Positions 4,926 through 5,745 of a stretch of 5,745 bases of DNA are shown in pieces; the stretch's first letter is position 1; every line of letters begins with the position of its first letter. The translations under genes were made by a program, and so were the position numbers. The notes beneath the pieces are model-generated. The model searched no databases. It worked only from the letters and a program-made list of their open reading frames with translations, and was not told the DNA's origin. The stretch is from Methylococcaceae bacterium. Its GTDB lineage: Bacteria > Pseudomonadota > Gammaproteobacteria > Methylococcales > Methylococcaceae. The DNA lies in the NCBI GenBank assembly GCA_012026715.1, contig VEPB01000323.1, positions 1 through 5,745 of the forward strand, read 5' to 3'.

Positions 4926-5483
4926 TCAGACGGCGCCCCACACCTCGCGCTTTTCGGCGACCAGATTGGCCGAAGCTTCGTCCCATGAGACTTCCGGGTA
5001 CTTGGGCTTGTAGTCCTTGAAGGCGTCATACAGCGTGACGATCTTTTCTTCGCCGCTCTGGCCCTTGAAGTCGCTCTTTTCCAGCCGCAGTTCTTCGATC
5101 AGTTCGTTCCAGACGATGCCGCGCTGCATTGGAATCAGATAGGTGGTCTTGCCGTTCAGGGCGGTCTTGAACGGCTTGCCCAGATTGGCGACGAAGAACA
5201 GCATGATGACGTCGTCGGCCAGATCGCCCGCGTAAAGATCCGGCAGCAATTCCAGCTGAGCCAGTTCGTCGACGAAGCCGGAAACGAAGCGCAGCTTGTC
5301 GTCCTTGGCCACCAGCACCGACTCCTTCAGTCCGACCAAGGGCGGTTTGCGACGGCCCTTGTCGTCGGCAATCTCGCCTTCCTTGAGCACCAGGTCGCCC
5401 CGGTAGACTTCGTAGCCATCCGTGGCGCCTTTCATGTTGGCATTGAACAGCCAGACTTTCTCTTGGTATTGGTCCAGTAACAT
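4926..5483 (-). CDS. Nif-cluster protein of unknown function (185 aa)
   Basis: I do not recognise a characterised family. The product is a soluble, highly charged protein with no signal peptide and no clear membrane helix; one short hydrophobic stretch at about residues 92-99 (VIMLFFVA) looks like a buried strand or helix. It contains neither cysteine nor histidine, so it is unlikely to bind an Fe-S cluster or metal through those residues. It opens with LDQYQEKVWLFNANMKG, has a Lys/Asp-rich middle and ends in an acidic, Trp-containing tail. The ATG at 5483 has a GAGG Shine-Dalgarno with 7 nt spacing. It sits between nifT and a nif-type ferredoxin gene, all co-directional, so it is probably co-transcribed with nifHDK and made under nitrogen-fixing conditions. 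A role in nitrogenase assembly or protection is inference from position only. Confidence 0.85.
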   Translation of the reverse strand: MLLDQYQEKVWLFNANMKGATDGYEVYRGDLVLKEGEIADDKGRRKPPLVGLKESVLVAKDDKLRFVSGFVDELAQLELLPDLYAGDLADDVIMLFFVANLGKPFKTALNGKTTYLIPMQRGIVWNELIEELRLEKSDFKGQSGEEKIVTLYDAFKDYKPKYPEVSWDEASANLVAEKREVWGAV

Positions 5484-5510
5484 GCGCGTACCTCGTGATG
5501 ATGTAGGGAT

Positions 5511-5735
5511 CTAATCGCCGCTCGCGGCGCGCTTGACGCGCAGGGTGATGGGCAAGCGCGGCGCCGCGGCGAGGGGTTCCAGAAAGTATTTCTGGCCGTC
5601 CGACAGGACGATTTCGCCGCCCCAGCGGTCCGCTTCCTGGAATTCCATGGATTCGACGGTTTCTTCCAGGTCTTTCTTGGCGACGTAGAAGATCAACTTG
5701 TCGTTGTCTCCCTTGCGGAACATGACTTCGGGCAT
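5511..5735 (-). CDS. nifT: NifT/FixU family nitrogen fixation protein
   Basis: This small cytoplasmic protein (74 aa) belongs to the NifT/FixU family, which is almost always encoded directly after nifK. Its biochemical role is unsettled, and in several diazotrophs its loss has little effect on nitrogen fixation. The family pattern is clear: an N-terminal MPEVMFRK strand, the YVAKKDLEE segment at about residues 17-25, the RWGGEIVL core at about 37-44, and the C-terminal LPITLRVKR. The ATG start at 5735 is preceded by a GGAGA Shine-Dalgarno sequence with about 5 nt spacing, visible at the window edge. Length fits the family (about 60-75 aa). It is followed after 27 nt by the 185-aa unknown gene. 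Its position implies that nifK, and probably nifHD, lie just outside the right end. Identification is by motif recognition and context. Confidence 0.93.
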   Translation of the reverse strand: MPEVMFRKGDNDKLIFYVAKKDLEETVESMEFQEADRWGGEIVLSDGQKYFLEPLAAAPRLPITLRVKRAASGD

Positions 5736-5745
5736 GGATTTCTCC

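Overview
The window is the downstream part of a molybdenum-nitrogenase (nif) gene cluster. All ten supported genes lie on the minus strand and read from right to left. The nifT gene at the right edge normally follows nifHDK, so the nitrogenase structural genes should lie just beyond the right end. The high G+C content, the Azotobacter-like gene set (NifT, NifY, LRV protein, monothiol glutaredoxin) and the GlpE-like rhodanese suggest a gammaproteobacterium. The sequence alone does not fix the genus, and a betaproteobacterial diazotroph is not excluded.

Order of transcription: nifT (5735-5511); a 185-aa protein of unknown function (5483-4926); a small 2[4Fe-4S] ferredoxin (4857-4642); nifY, a FeMo-cofactor-binding type protein (4561-3824); an 89-aa small protein (3830-3561); a 331-aa protein of unknown function (3571-2576); a GlpE-type rhodanese fused to ankyrin repeats (2539-1724); a CGFS monothiol glutaredoxin (1718-1392); a BolA-family protein (1382-1107); and an LRV protein with an N-terminal Fe-S cysteine cluster (1099-353). 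Genes overlap or sit 5-80 nt apart, and no sigma-54 or other promoter was recognised between them. They probably form one long transcript, or a continuation of the nifHDK transcript.

The genes fall into two functional blocks. The upstream block (nifT, ferredoxin, nifY, small proteins) is the usual equipment for FeMo-cofactor handling, apo-dinitrogenase maturation and electron supply. The downstream block (rhodanese-ankyrin, Grx, BolA, LRV) looks like a sulfur and Fe-S trafficking set embedded in the nif operon. CGFS glutaredoxins and BolA proteins are known to form [2Fe-2S] heterocomplexes, rhodaneses handle sulfane sulfur, and the Azotobacter LRV protein carries a 4Fe-4S cluster.

The left 352 bases contain no convincing gene. 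They hold a run of strong inverted repeats: three consecutive hairpins in 1-71, and a nested, multi-branched structure across 97-246. These may be a terminator region, a dispersed repeat or a structured RNA. A further small palindromic intergenic repeat lies in the leader of the ferredoxin gene.
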